Assembly (NCBI GenBank): GCA_001898225.1
Contig: MKTJ01000066.1
Coordinates: 124,001-188,000 of the forward strand
Reading direction: 5' to 3'
DNA from: Chloroflexi bacterium 54-19
GTDB lineage: Bacteria; Chloroflexota; Chloroflexia; Chloroheliales; Chloroheliaceae
DNA length: 64,000 nucleotides
Positions 17,329 to 25,396 of this stretch are shown piece after piece. Position numbers and translations under genes: made by a program. Numbering within the stretch: position 1 is the first letter of the stretch; each line of letters starts with the position of its first letter. The notes below the pieces were generated by a model, which saw only the letters and a list, made by a program, of their open reading frames with translations, did not search any database and was not told the DNA's origin.

Positions 17329-17928
17329 TTAAATCAGGCGACGGCCTTTGAGCGCGTTGGAAAGGGTTATTTCATCGGCATATTCCAGGTCGCCGCCGAC
17401 CGGCAGGCCGGTTGCCAGGGTCGAAATAGTCGCGCCCAGCGGCACCAGTAGCCGGTTGATATAGTTGGCGGTAGCCCGGCCTTCCACGTTCGGGTTCATC
17501 GCCAAAATGACCTCGTTGACATCGCCGAGTTTGACCCGGTTTACCAGTTCGCGGATACGCAGGTCGTCGGCCATGATACCGTTAATCGGGTCGATATGGC
17601 CGTGCAGCACATGATATAACCCGTTAAATTCGTGGGTCTTTTCGAGGGCCACCACGTCCAGGGGTTCCTCGACCACACACAAGATTTGCCGGTCGCGGTC
17701 CTTGTTCGAACAGACCGGACAGGGGTCGTGTTCGGTCAGGTTAAAGCATTCCGAGCAATAGACGATTTTTTCTTTTACATCAATAATCGCCTGGGCCAGG
17801 GCCTCGGCGTCGTCTTTCGAACCCCGCAAAATATAAAAAGCCAGCCGGGAAGCGGTTTTCGGTCCAATCGTCGGCAGCTTATTCAATTCATCAATCAACC
17901 GGGATACCGGCTCGGCAGTTACCTTCAT
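17329..17928 (-). CDS. recR: Recombination mediator RecR
   Basis: RecR works with RecO/RecF to load RecA on gapped single-stranded DNA. The 199-residue protein has the usual length and order: a helix-hairpin-helix start (LPTIGPKTASRLA), a zinc finger with Cys58, Cys61, Cys70 and Cys73, then the Toprim region (LCVVEEPLDVVALEKT...) and the C-terminal VPLGATISTLATGLPVGGDLEY block. It converges with the NUDIX gene, and the gap is only 19 bases. Confidence 0.96.
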   Translation of the reverse strand: MKVTAEPVSRLIDELNKLPTIGPKTASRLAFYILRGSKDDAEALAQAIIDVKEKIVYCSECFNLTEHDPCPVCSNKDRDRQILCVVEEPLDVVALEKTHEFNGLYHVLHGHIDPINGIMADDLRIRELVNRVKLGDVNEVILAMNPNVEGRATANYINRLLVPLGATISTLATGLPVGGDLEYADEITLSNALKGRRLI

Positions 17929-18108
17929 TTCTTACTTTCTACTCCAGAGTTTTTTCTAAATATATCGGCGGATTTCAGGATTCGAGCCACTTTTTCTGGT
18001 CGTTGCTGATATGGATATTATACAGGATACCGCCCTGGAACGTTTATCGTGTCTCGTATTTCAAGTTTTCGCCTGCCTCAAATTAGAAAAACCGAAAGGA
18101 GAAACGTC

Positions 18109-18948
18109 ATGCCGGATTTAAGGAATAAGGTTGCGGTAGTTACCGGTGCCAGCCGGGGTGTAGGTAAAGGGGTAGCGCTTGGCCTGGGTGAAGCGGGCGC
18201 GACGGTCTACGTAACGGGCCGGACAACCGAGGAAGGTCAGGGCGCGACCGACCTGCCGGGTACGATTTTCCAGACTGCCGCCGAGGTTACTTCCCAGGGA
18301 GGCCAGGGTATTGCTCTCCCGTGCGACCATCGCCAGGACGAGCAGGTTACAACCGCCTTTGAAAAGATTCTAAGCGAGCAACCAGCCATCGACATCCTGG
18401 TGAATAACGTCTGGGGCGGCTACGAACGAATGGCCGTAGATGGTAAGTTTACATGGCCCGACCCTTTCTGGAAGCAACCGCTCTGGCGCTGGGACGCCAT
18501 GTTCGGGGCGGGAGTGCGGGCCAACTATGTCGCCAGCCAGCTTGCCGCTCCCTCGATGATAGAGCAACGCCGGGGCGTTATCGTCAATATTTCGTTCTGG
18601 GCCGCTCAGAAATACATGGGAAACGTGGCTTACGGGGTCGCCAAGGCCGCCGTGGATAAACAGGCCGAGTACATGGCCCACGAACTGCGCGACTATAACG
18701 TGGCGGTGGTATCGCTTTATCCCGGCCTGGTGGCGACCGAGGGGGTTTTGCGGGAGGCCGAGTGGTTTGACATGTCCAACTCCGAGTCGCCCCGGTTTAT
18801 CGGGCGGGTAGTCGCCGCCCTGACAACCGATCCTAACCTCATGGAAAAGTCGGGGAAGGTCTTTGTCGCGGCTCAACTGGCCCTCGATTACGGCCTGACC
18901 GATGTGGACGGGAAGCAACCCCGCCCGCTAACCCTGGCCGAAGCCTGA
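18109..18948 (+). CDS. Short-chain dehydrogenase/reductase
   Basis: The ATG at 18109 is preceded by GAAAGGAG and gives 279 residues. An in-frame start at 18049 lacks a ribosome binding site. The Rossmann motif TGASRGVG lies at residues 12-19, NNVWGG takes the place of the usual NNAG, and the active-site pair Tyr-x3-Lys is seen in YGVAKA. The DHRQDEQV segment fits the cofactor/structural loop. It resembles DHRS1-like SDRs. Substrate is unknown. It precedes the phytoene desaturase gene by 119 bases. Confidence 0.9.
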   Translation: MPDLRNKVAVVTGASRGVGKGVALGLGEAGATVYVTGRTTEEGQGATDLPGTIFQTAAEVTSQGGQGIALPCDHRQDEQVTTAFEKILSEQPAIDILVNNVWGGYERMAVDGKFTWPDPFWKQPLWRWDAMFGAGVRANYVASQLAAPSMIEQRRGVIVNISFWAAQKYMGNVAYGVAKAAVDKQAEYMAHELRDYNVAVVSLYPGLVATEGVLREAEWFDMSNSESPRFIGRVVAALTTDPNLMEKSGKVFVAAQLALDYGLTDVDGKQPRPLTLAEA

Positions 18949-19067
18949 TTTCATAACGCTTCCTTTACCGGTTCCTAACTCGTTGCCTATTCCTGGCGGG
19001 CGGCTTTGGTTTATAATAAAGGCTGTCTGAATTTGGAAAATTGGCTTAAAGTTTAGGAAAATGTTGC

Positions 19068-20474
19068 ATGGAAACGTTAGAGCGTCAGAGTCAACCCGGT
19101 AAGTCCGGGCAAAAAGGGACGGTGCTGGTGGTAGGCGGCGGTTTGGCCGGACTTACCGCCGCTAAATATCTCTCCGAGGCCGGGTTGGGCGTCACCTTGC
19201 TGGAAAAAAGGCCGGTGCTGGGTGGTAAAGTTTCGTCCTGGAAAGATGCCGAAGGCGACTGGATCGAAACCGGCCTGCACGCTTTCTTCGGCGCTTACGA
19301 GGAAATTTATAACCTCATGCGCGAACTCGGCACTTACCAGCACATTGACTGGAAAAAGCATGTCCTGACCTATACCCTGTCCGGGGGCGAACGCTTTTCT
19401 TTTGCCACGGTCAACCTGCCCAGCCCGCTGCACCTGCTCCCGGCTGCTTTCAAAAACCGCTACTTTACCCTGGCCGAACGCCTGACCCTGGTCAAAGCCC
19501 TCGGCCCGATGCTTTTTGGTACGGCCAAATACTTCACCAGCCAGGATAAATATTCCTACGAACAGTGGCACACCCGCTGGGGCATCAGCAAACGCATGCT
19601 CAAGAAAATGTTCCTGCCTATGGCCCTGGCCCTCAAATTTCTACCGCCCGATGAAATTTCGGCCAAAATCGTCCTTGACGTGATTGGTATCTTTCTGCGC
19701 CAGAACAAAGCCAGCCGCATGGGTTTGCTCAAAGGCTCCCCTACCGAACTCCTGACCGGGCCGATTGCCGATTTCGTCCGGGAAAAAGGGGGGGTTATTC
19801 GGACCGACGCCAAAGTCAAAGAGGTCTTGTTGGATGAAGCCGACCCGCACAAAATCGCCGGGGTGGTCCTCGAAGATGGCGAACAACTGACCGCCGACAA
19901 CTATATCTTTGCCCTGCCCATGCACAACCTTAAAAAGCTCATCCCGGAAAAGCTCTACGAAACGGAGACCTTTTTCGCTAACCTCAAAAACATCCAGAGC
20001 GTGCCGGTCATCTCGGTCCAACTCTGGCTCGACCGCCAGGTCAGCTACGTTGATAACCTCCTTTTCTCGCCGGACGGCTTTATCCCGGTCTATACCGATA
20101 TGGGCAATTCCAACCCCGAATATTCCCACGATGGCAAGAGTCGCTTCCACTGCTGCGTGGCCCCGGCCAAAGAGCTGATTAAAAAGAGCGACGCCGAAAT
20201 CATCGAGACGGTCTGGAACAACCTGCGGGATGTTTTCCCCGAAACCAGTCGCGACGCCAAAATCGAAAAAGCGGTCGTAGTACGCATACCCTGGTCGGTC
20301 TATAACCCGGCCCCCGGCATTGATAAGTACCGTCCTTCCCAGGAAACGCCGGTCAAAAATCTCTGGCTGGCCGGTGGCTATACCCACCAGAAGTTTTACG
20401 ACTCGATGGAAGGGGCCGTTAGCAGCGGCAAACTGGCCGCTCAGAAGCTCATGCAAACGGTCGGGGTTAATTAA
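19068..20474 (+). CDS. 15-cis-phytoene desaturase, plant/cyanobacterial (CrtP/PDS) type
   Basis: A 468-residue FAD-dependent amine-oxidase-fold protein. The dinucleotide-binding motif GGGLAG (residues 23-28) and LLEKRPVLGGKVSSWKDAEGD are followed by WIETGLHAFFGAYEEIYNLM, the segment that sets apart CrtP/PDS from bacterial CrtI. Further agreement: MALALKFLPPDEISA, GSPTELLTGPIADFVREKGG, and the C-terminal NLWLAGGYTHQKFYDSMEGAVSSGKLAA. PDS enzymes introduce double bonds into 15-cis-phytoene to form zeta-carotene, using quinones. Hydroxysqualene dehydroxylase (HpnE) is a related alternative. No other carotenoid gene is in the window. A terminator follows at 20482. Confidence 0.8.
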   Translation: METLERQSQPGKSGQKGTVLVVGGGLAGLTAAKYLSEAGLGVTLLEKRPVLGGKVSSWKDAEGDWIETGLHAFFGAYEEIYNLMRELGTYQHIDWKKHVLTYTLSGGERFSFATVNLPSPLHLLPAAFKNRYFTLAERLTLVKALGPMLFGTAKYFTSQDKYSYEQWHTRWGISKRMLKKMFLPMALALKFLPPDEISAKIVLDVIGIFLRQNKASRMGLLKGSPTELLTGPIADFVREKGGVIRTDAKVKEVLLDEADPHKIAGVVLEDGEQLTADNYIFALPMHNLKKLIPEKLYETETFFANLKNIQSVPVISVQLWLDRQVSYVDNLLFSPDGFIPVYTDMGNSNPEYSHDGKSRFHCCVAPAKELIKKSDAEIIETVWNNLRDVFPETSRDAKIEKAVVVRIPWSVYNPAPGIDKYRPSQETPVKNLWLAGGYTHQKFYDSMEGAVSSGKLAAQKLMQTVGVN

Positions 20475-20481
20475 GCCTCAT

Positions 20482-20505
20482 GCCGGGTTGACCCCGGCCC
20501 TTTTT
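20482..20505 (+). terminator. Intrinsic terminator
   Basis: GCCGGG (20482-20487) pairs with CCCGGC (20493-20498) and is followed by CCTTTTT. It ends the desaturase transcript. Confidence 0.75.
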
Positions 20506-20561
20506 CCATTTTCGAGTGATACCTGTAGGGACCGGCTTGTAATCACTCAAAATGGAGAATA
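20506..20561 (+). promoter_or_regulatory. Leader hairpin overlapping the ribosome binding site of the deaminase gene
   Basis: CCATTTT-C-GAGTGAT (20506-20520) pairs with ATCACTCAAAATGG (20542-20555), giving 14 base pairs with one bulged C and a 21-base loop. The last GG of the 3' arm is the start of GGAG, the ribosome binding site of the gene at 20566. The hairpin could control translation. It matches no riboswitch class I know. Confidence 0.5.
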
Positions 20562-20565
20562 AAGC

Positions 20566-21042
20566 ATGAATGACGAACAGGACATTAAATTTATGGAACT
20601 GGCCCTCGCTCAATCCGAACTGGCTTTGAGCCGGGGCCAGGCTCCTTTCGGGGCGGTAGTGGTCAGCCCGGCAGGTGAGGTAATCGGGGAAGGTTATAAC
20701 ACTGCTCGCGCCGACCTGGATGTTTCGGCCCATGGCGAGGTTTCGGCTATCCGGGCAGCTTGCAGGCGGCTGGGCAACTTCAATCTGAAGGGTTATACTA
20801 TTTACACCACCACCGAGCCGTGTCTTTCCTGCTCGTTCCTTATCACTCAACTGGAAATGGGCCGGGTGGTCTATGCCGCCAGGGGGACCGATGTGCCCGG
20901 CTACAAACCGCTCTTAAACGCCGACTTTTCCAATGTGGCCGAGTGGGTTAACCGGCAACCGGACTGGCCGCCCATCGAGGTCCAGGGCGAATTTTTACGC
21001 GACCGCGCCATCCCCATTCTGTTAGCCAATTTCAAAAAGTAA
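20566..21042 (+). CDS. Nucleoside/nucleobase deaminase (CMP/dCMP deaminase fold)
   Basis: A 158-residue zinc deaminase. The catalytic motif reads His56-Gly57-Glu58 where most relatives have HAE, and the second motif is Pro85-Cys86-x2-Cys89 (TEPCLSCS). Zinc ligands and the proton-shuttling Glu are therefore intact. The start KFMELALAQSELALSRGQAPFGAVVV is typical of guanine deaminase and TadA-like proteins. Deaminated substrate (guanine, cytosine or tRNA adenosine) cannot be settled, but the absence of a TadA-specific C-terminus argues for a free base or nucleoside. The leader carries a hairpin that covers part of its ribosome binding site. Confidence 0.88.
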   Translation: MNDEQDIKFMELALAQSELALSRGQAPFGAVVVSPAGEVIGEGYNTARADLDVSAHGEVSAIRAACRRLGNFNLKGYTIYTTTEPCLSCSFLITQLEMGRVVYAARGTDVPGYKPLLNADFSNVAEWVNRQPDWPPIEVQGEFLRDRAIPILLANFKK

Positions 21043-21085
21043 CCTCGCTTATTCTAACTTTATAAATAACCCCAAAGGCTTTATA

Positions 21086-21165
21086 TTTGCCCTTCCTGAT
21101 GATTTAAGGAGAGGGCAAAGTTATATATGTTTTACGTTCGACGTTTAACGTTGTTTCGTTAAACG
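21086..21165 (+). repeat. Hairpins upstream of the comEA-like gene
   Basis: TTTGCCCT (21086-21093) pairs with AGGGCAAA (21112-21119), and CGTTTAAC (21142-21149) pairs with GTTAAACG (21158-21165). The second belongs to the AACGTT/GTTTAAC repeat family. The rest of the 273-base gap is AT-rich with no gene. Confidence 0.45.
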
Positions 21166-21315
21166 AATTATGACTTTTTTCCACTTGCCTGCGCCGGGTT
21201 TAACAGGTAAAATTGAAATAATAGAATAAAAACAAAATTGCAGCTTTAAATTTAAGCCAGCGGAAATCATTATTCATTACATTTCATTCGGCTACCATGT
21301 GGAAAGGTTTTCTTT

Positions 21316-22077
21316 GTGGCAAACAATCTCACCACCCGTCCCGGCACAAATCTACCCCCGCCCAATCCGCCCGGTCAGTCCTGGCTGGCCCGCCTTTTCA
21401 AGCTGCTAATCCGGCCCGTGTTTGTCTTTATAATCCTGGCGCTGGTAGTCGGTCTTGGCGCCCTGATAAGTTTGCTGGCGGCTACCGAGCAGGCCACCAA
21501 AGTAGCGGCAGCCCCGACCGCCTCGCCTACCGTTAAAGCGACACCCACCCTTAAGGGTGGTGCGGTCCCAACGGCTACCATTGCGCCCAGCCCTACCCCC
21601 GACGGCGTCCTCAAGGTCTTTATTACCGGTGAGGTGAAAAAGCCCGGCGTCTACGAAATGCGCGATGGCGACCGGATTATTGACGCGGTTAAGGCGGCGG
21701 GCGGCTTTACTGAAACCGCCGACCAGAACCAGGTAGACCAGGCCCAGCGGGTCAAGGACGAAATGCGAATTGAAATACCGGCCAGGCCGCCTACACCGGC
21801 CCCGACCTCTACCGCCCAACCGGGCCAGGACTCGGCGGTTCAGGGCCAGGGCCAGGTCGCGCCGACCGCCACGCCCGCCGATAGTCGTATCAACATCAAC
21901 AAGGCCAGCGCTGCCGAACTCGATACCCTGCCCGGCATCGGCGCGGTCCTTTCGCAGCGCATTGTGGATTACCGGACTAAAAACGGCCCTTTTCGTAGCC
22001 TGGACGACCTGCGAAAGGTCCAGGGCCTTTCGGCCAGTGAGATAGAAAAAATCAAAGATTTAATCGTTTTTAATTAG
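21316..22077 (+). CDS. ComEA-like DNA-binding protein (SLBB plus helix-hairpin-helix)
   Basis: GTG start with GGAAAGG before it. The 253-residue protein has an N-terminal cytoplasmic tail, one membrane helix (about 32-55), a Thr/Pro linker, an SLBB domain (about 97-155; VFITGEVKKPGVYEMRDGDRI) and a C-terminal double helix-hairpin-helix (about 192-253; ININKASAAELDTLPGIG, then RIVDYRTKNGPFRSLDDL). This is the ComEA layout. ComEA holds incoming double-stranded DNA at the outside of the membrane during natural transformation. No ComEC gene is in the window. Confidence 0.9.
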   Translation: MANNLTTRPGTNLPPPNPPGQSWLARLFKLLIRPVFVFIILALVVGLGALISLLAATEQATKVAAAPTASPTVKATPTLKGGAVPTATIAPSPTPDGVLKVFITGEVKKPGVYEMRDGDRIIDAVKAAGGFTETADQNQVDQAQRVKDEMRIEIPARPPTPAPTSTAQPGQDSAVQGQGQVAPTATPADSRININKASAAELDTLPGIGAVLSQRIVDYRTKNGPFRSLDDLRKVQGLSASEIEKIKDLIVFN

Positions 22078-22304
22078 TTCCTCCCCAATTCTAGCCAATT
22101 TTTTATTCAACAGCGTTATGTTTTAGAAGAAACTGCGTTATATAAAGTAACGGCCCTCTTGCTGCGTTTTTTCTGTGCAAAGGATTTCGCAGTATTTAAA
22201 TATAGTGCAACCAGCCCGCTTTTCGTGCGTTGTTAGTATGTAGCCGGTAGATATATTGGGTTGACCGGCCATAACGGCAAAAGCACGACGAGTAGATTCA
22301 GCGG

Positions 22305-23078
22305 ATGGAGGCATTTTTGACCTGGCAGTTAGCGCCCGGCGAAACAATGGTAATGATTGCCCCGGTTGTGAGTCGCAAGGAACCGGTTGACCAGAAAGCG
22401 TTACCTGCCGAGCGTAATCGGACGATAGAAGGACAATACACCGACTTGTGGGACGAAGTCACCTGCATCGAACGTGCTCGTCAAGGCGACCAGACCGCTT
22501 TCGCCGAGATATATCAGCACTTTGAGCGCCCGATATATAGTTTAATTTACCGCTTGATGGGTAATTCTGAGGACGCCTTCGACATAACCCAGGATGTGTT
22601 TGTCAAGGCTTATAAGGCGCTTGCCAGGACTTCGCCTGACCTGAACCTTTCCGCGTGGTTGCACCGGATTGCATCCAATACCTGCCTCGATGTTTTACGC
22701 CGCCGTAAAATCGTACGCTGGCTGCCCTGGGACCCTACCGAACACGCCAATATTACCCCGGCCTCGGAGAGTGACGAGCCGGAGTACCAGGTGGTAGGCC
22801 AGGAAACCAGGTTGCAAGTCCAGGCGGTCCTCAACCAGATGAACGAACGTTACCGCCTCTGCCTGATTTTACGTGAATACCAGGAGCTTTCTTGCGAGGA
22901 AATTGCCGAAATAATGGGCACCTCGCGCCAGGCCGTGAAATCTATGCTTTTCCGGGCCAGGGACCAATTTAGAGAAATTTATGAGAAACAACAGGTAGCG
23001 CAACTGAATTCAGGTAATACCCTCACAAGCGGCCAGCCCACTTCAAAGACCAAAGAAAAGAAAGGAGGGCGGCGCTAA
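22305..23078 (+). CDS. ECF-type RNA polymerase sigma factor
   Basis: A 257-residue sigma-70 family protein with only regions 2 and 4. Region 2 is around residues 65-115 (FAEIYQHFERPIYSLIYRLM, EDAFDITQDVFVKAYKAL) and region 4 around 175-225 (RLCLILREYQELSCEEIAEIMGTSRQAVKSMLFRAR). The first 50 residues and the Lys/Thr-rich tail are extensions. No good ribosome binding site marks the ATG at 22305. The in-frame ATG at 22347 is an alternative. The stop overlaps the ATG of the membrane anti-sigma-like gene, an arrangement typical of a sigma/anti-sigma pair. Confidence 0.9.
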   Translation: MEAFLTWQLAPGETMVMIAPVVSRKEPVDQKALPAERNRTIEGQYTDLWDEVTCIERARQGDQTAFAEIYQHFERPIYSLIYRLMGNSEDAFDITQDVFVKAYKALARTSPDLNLSAWLHRIASNTCLDVLRRRKIVRWLPWDPTEHANITPASESDEPEYQVVGQETRLQVQAVLNQMNERYRLCLILREYQELSCEEIAEIMGTSRQAVKSMLFRARDQFREIYEKQQVAQLNSGNTLTSGQPTSKTKEKKGGRR

Positions 23079-24940
23079 TGGAAATTGAAACTACAGATTG
23101 TCTGCGTTGCCGTCACCTGCTTTCGGCGGAAATGGACGGTGAAGCCACCTTTAACGAAACAGAATTTGTCCGAAAGCATCTCGCGGGTTGCCCGGATTGC
23201 CGGGAAGCCCAGCAAGCCTATAACAATTTACGAGCCCGGTTGCGCCTCACCCCCGCCCCGGAACCCCCTGTAGCCCTGCGGATGGCCGTAATGAGCCGGA
23301 TAAACGGTAAAAAAGCCGTTTATGCCCATCGCAAGCCGGTAGCCGGGCTTCACCCGCTCCTGGCCCCCTGGCAAAAAGGGATTTTTGCGGCGGCGGTGCT
23401 GGTGCTGGTCTTTGTCTCCGGTTTTCTGCTTTCCATGGTGCTGGTCGGCCAACCGTTCGAGGTGCAAGGCCAGATTGTCGCCGACACCGCCGACCAGAAA
23501 GTCGTCATCATCTTTACGCGCCCGGTGGACCGCAACTATATTATAGCGAACGCCCCGACCTTGTTTTCCATCAAAGACGGCCAGAATAACCCGCTTCAAA
23601 TTGATACGGCCAATATCGTCATTGACGGGAACCGGGTGGAACTGCCTATCAAGCGAGAAAGCGGGCAGTTGCAGGATAACGAGCAGATCCAGGTGGTCGT
23701 TGCGCCCGATATAAAAGACGATAAAGGCGTGGCGGTGGCTAACCCCGGCCCTAAAGTGGCCGTAGCCGCAACCCAGGCCCCCGATGTGGCCTCCAACAAT
23801 ACGAAACCCGGCCAGGTAGTAGCGGTAGTGACAACGCCTGTCCCGCCGTCCGCCACCACAACTGTAACGACCACGACAGCCTCTCAGCCTACGACCGGGG
23901 CCAGCCAGTCAGGCGGTAATCCTACCCCGACTACGGCTCCGCCCGGCACGACCGGGGTTCCTTCCACCGGGGCGGCGACTTCTACCGCTTCACCGACCAC
24001 GGCTGTTCCGACGACCGGGGTTACCACCCCACCGGTAACAACGAGTGGCCCCGGCGCTACCGCTTCGCCAACCACTGGCGTAACAACCACGGTCGCGGCG
24101 ACCACCTCGCCAACAACCACGGTAACGGCAACGGCCCCGGCGGGTAATTCACCTTCGCCGACCGTCCCGCAGACGACGACTGGGGTTACTACGGCCCCGG
24201 CAACAACAAGTGGTCCCGGCGCTACCGTTTCACCGACGGTGCCCTCGACCGCTACCGGCACAGTCCCGGTGACTACGGCTCCTCCCACGACCAGACCAAC
24301 CCTTCCGGCAACCCTCCCGCCGACTACCAGCGGGACGCCGGTTGTTTCCGATACGACTACGGTAGCGCCTTCGACCCCACCGGATACCATCGCGCCTTCG
24401 ACGACGGTCGGCACTCCGGCGGTCAGTCCCTCGCCAAGCGCGGCGGCATGCCAACCCGTAGAACTGGGGTCGGGTTTTGAAAAGTTCTACCTGGATGCCC
24501 AGGCCCGGTTGGGTTGCCCGACTTCAGCCCCGGCCAAGGCGAGCTTTACCTACCAGGTCTTCCACAAAGGTAGCATGCTCTATTCTCAGCAGACCGGGCG
24601 GATTTATGTCTTCTATAACTTTGGTGGTTGGGCCAGTTACCGGGCTGCCGGGGCGGTCCAGGTGCCTCCGACTAGCACGCCGGACGCTTCTACGACCCCC
24701 GGCAGTGTTACGCCCGACCCGACCGGGTGCAACCTGAAACCGCGCGGCTCTTTTGGGACTTTATGGAACAATAACCAGGCGGTACAGACCTCGCTCGGTT
24801 GCCCGGTAGACGTGGATTACAGCACTTCGAGCGGTATCAGCCAGAACTTTAGCCGGGGTATGATGATGTACAACCCCCTGGCGGCCCTACCCTACCTGGT
24901 AATCTACAATGATGGTGGTTTCCAGGCGTATCTCGGCTAA
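23078..24940 (+). CDS. Membrane anti-sigma factor with zinc finger, Thr/Pro stalk and LGFP-like C-terminus
   Basis: A 620-residue protein whose ATG overlaps the sigma factor stop (TAATG). The N-terminus is an anti-sigma zinc finger (Cys8, Cys11, then HLAGCPDC), followed by a membrane helix (about 103-126). A beta-rich domain follows (about 135-225; QGQIVADTADQKVVIIFTRP), like Big/SbsA-type modules. Next comes a stalk of about 220 residues almost wholly Thr, Pro, Ala, Ser, Val and Gly. The end has two related repeats with GCP/LGFP-like cores (DAQARLGCPTS and QAVQTSLGCPVD), each followed by an aromatic FxxGxMxY block. The protein should bind the sigma factor inside and reach through the envelope, sensing wall or surface state. 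Confidence 0.85.
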   Translation: MEIETTDCLRCRHLLSAEMDGEATFNETEFVRKHLAGCPDCREAQQAYNNLRARLRLTPAPEPPVALRMAVMSRINGKKAVYAHRKPVAGLHPLLAPWQKGIFAAAVLVLVFVSGFLLSMVLVGQPFEVQGQIVADTADQKVVIIFTRPVDRNYIIANAPTLFSIKDGQNNPLQIDTANIVIDGNRVELPIKRESGQLQDNEQIQVVVAPDIKDDKGVAVANPGPKVAVAATQAPDVASNNTKPGQVVAVVTTPVPPSATTTVTTTTASQPTTGASQSGGNPTPTTAPPGTTGVPSTGAATSTASPTTAVPTTGVTTPPVTTSGPGATASPTTGVTTTVAATTSPTTTVTATAPAGNSPSPTVPQTTTGVTTAPATTSGPGATVSPTVPSTATGTVPVTTAPPTTRPTLPATLPPTTSGTPVVSDTTTVAPSTPPDTIAPSTTVGTPAVSPSPSAAACQPVELGSGFEKFYLDAQARLGCPTSAPAKASFTYQVFHKGSMLYSQQTGRIYVFYNFGGWASYRAAGAVQVPPTSTPDASTTPGSVTPDPTGCNLKPRGSFGTLWNNNQAVQTSLGCPVDVDYSTSSGISQNFSRGMMMYNPLAALPYLVIYNDGGFQAYLG

Positions 24941-25036
24941 TCCATTGTTAGTACACGCCCTGTAGAGGTGAGCCTAGCGAAGAATCTCCGTTTCGTTGGA
25001 CTATATCACAGTCGTAAGTGCAAAGAATCGTAAACT

Positions 25037-25085
25037 AAACATGAGTCATCCCGAATTTTGAAGTTAGGATGGCTCATGTTTTTGA
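25037..25085 (+). terminator. Intrinsic terminator after the anti-sigma gene
   Basis: Fifteen-base arms at 25037-25051 and 25067-25081 (AAACATGAG-T-CATCC against GGATG-G-CTCATGTTT, one G-T pair) and a T-run. Confidence 0.75.
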
Positions 25086-25138
25086 ACTATCATTTGTGCG
25101 TGAGACAACTTACCAATTAGAGGTAAACCCCCCAATTT

Positions 25139-25297
25139 GTCATTCCGAGCGCAGTTGAGGAATCTCAGCGCCGGTGGTGTATAGCACTTGCTCTCAAGCC
25201 AGGTTAGTTTGAAAGCCCGGGGATTGAGTTCAGGCACCCCATTGTTACAGATATTGTCCAACGGGCCGGAGATTCCGGGTACAAGCCCCGGAATGAC
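25139..25297. repeat. Dispersed intergenic repeat element with inverted ends
   Basis: The segment starts GTCATTCCG (25139-25147) and ends CGGAATGAC (25289-25297), a perfect 9-base inverted repeat. The left 27 bases match 5731-5757 at 23 of 27 positions and resemble the reverse complement of 35507-35533. The right end is a hairpin, ATTCCGGG / CCCGGAAT (25272-25279 and 25287-25294). No gene is supported in 24941-25396. Confidence 0.55.
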
Positions 25298-25333
25298 AAA
25301 AACAGCGTCTTTATTCTTACCTGGTATAAGGCA

Positions 25334-25391
25334 GTTGAATCAAAAAGAGGTGGACCGTCTTTCGAAATGGGCCACCTCTTTTTGATTCAAC
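25334..25391. terminator. Strong bidirectional terminator
   Basis: Perfect 20-base arms (25334-25353 and 25372-25391) with an 18-base loop. Internal A5 and T5 runs give a usable terminator in both directions. It ends the minus-strand gene that stops at 25397. Confidence 0.9.
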
Positions 25392-25396
25392 CGCTC

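Noticed and set aside
23850-24450. Repetitive DNA in the anti-sigma gene as a tandem repeat element
   Set aside because: The repetition comes from Thr/Pro/Ala codons in one long open frame and there is no fixed repeat length.
25188-25385. Plus-strand frame of 65 codons
   Set aside because: It overlaps the dispersed repeat and a strong terminator.
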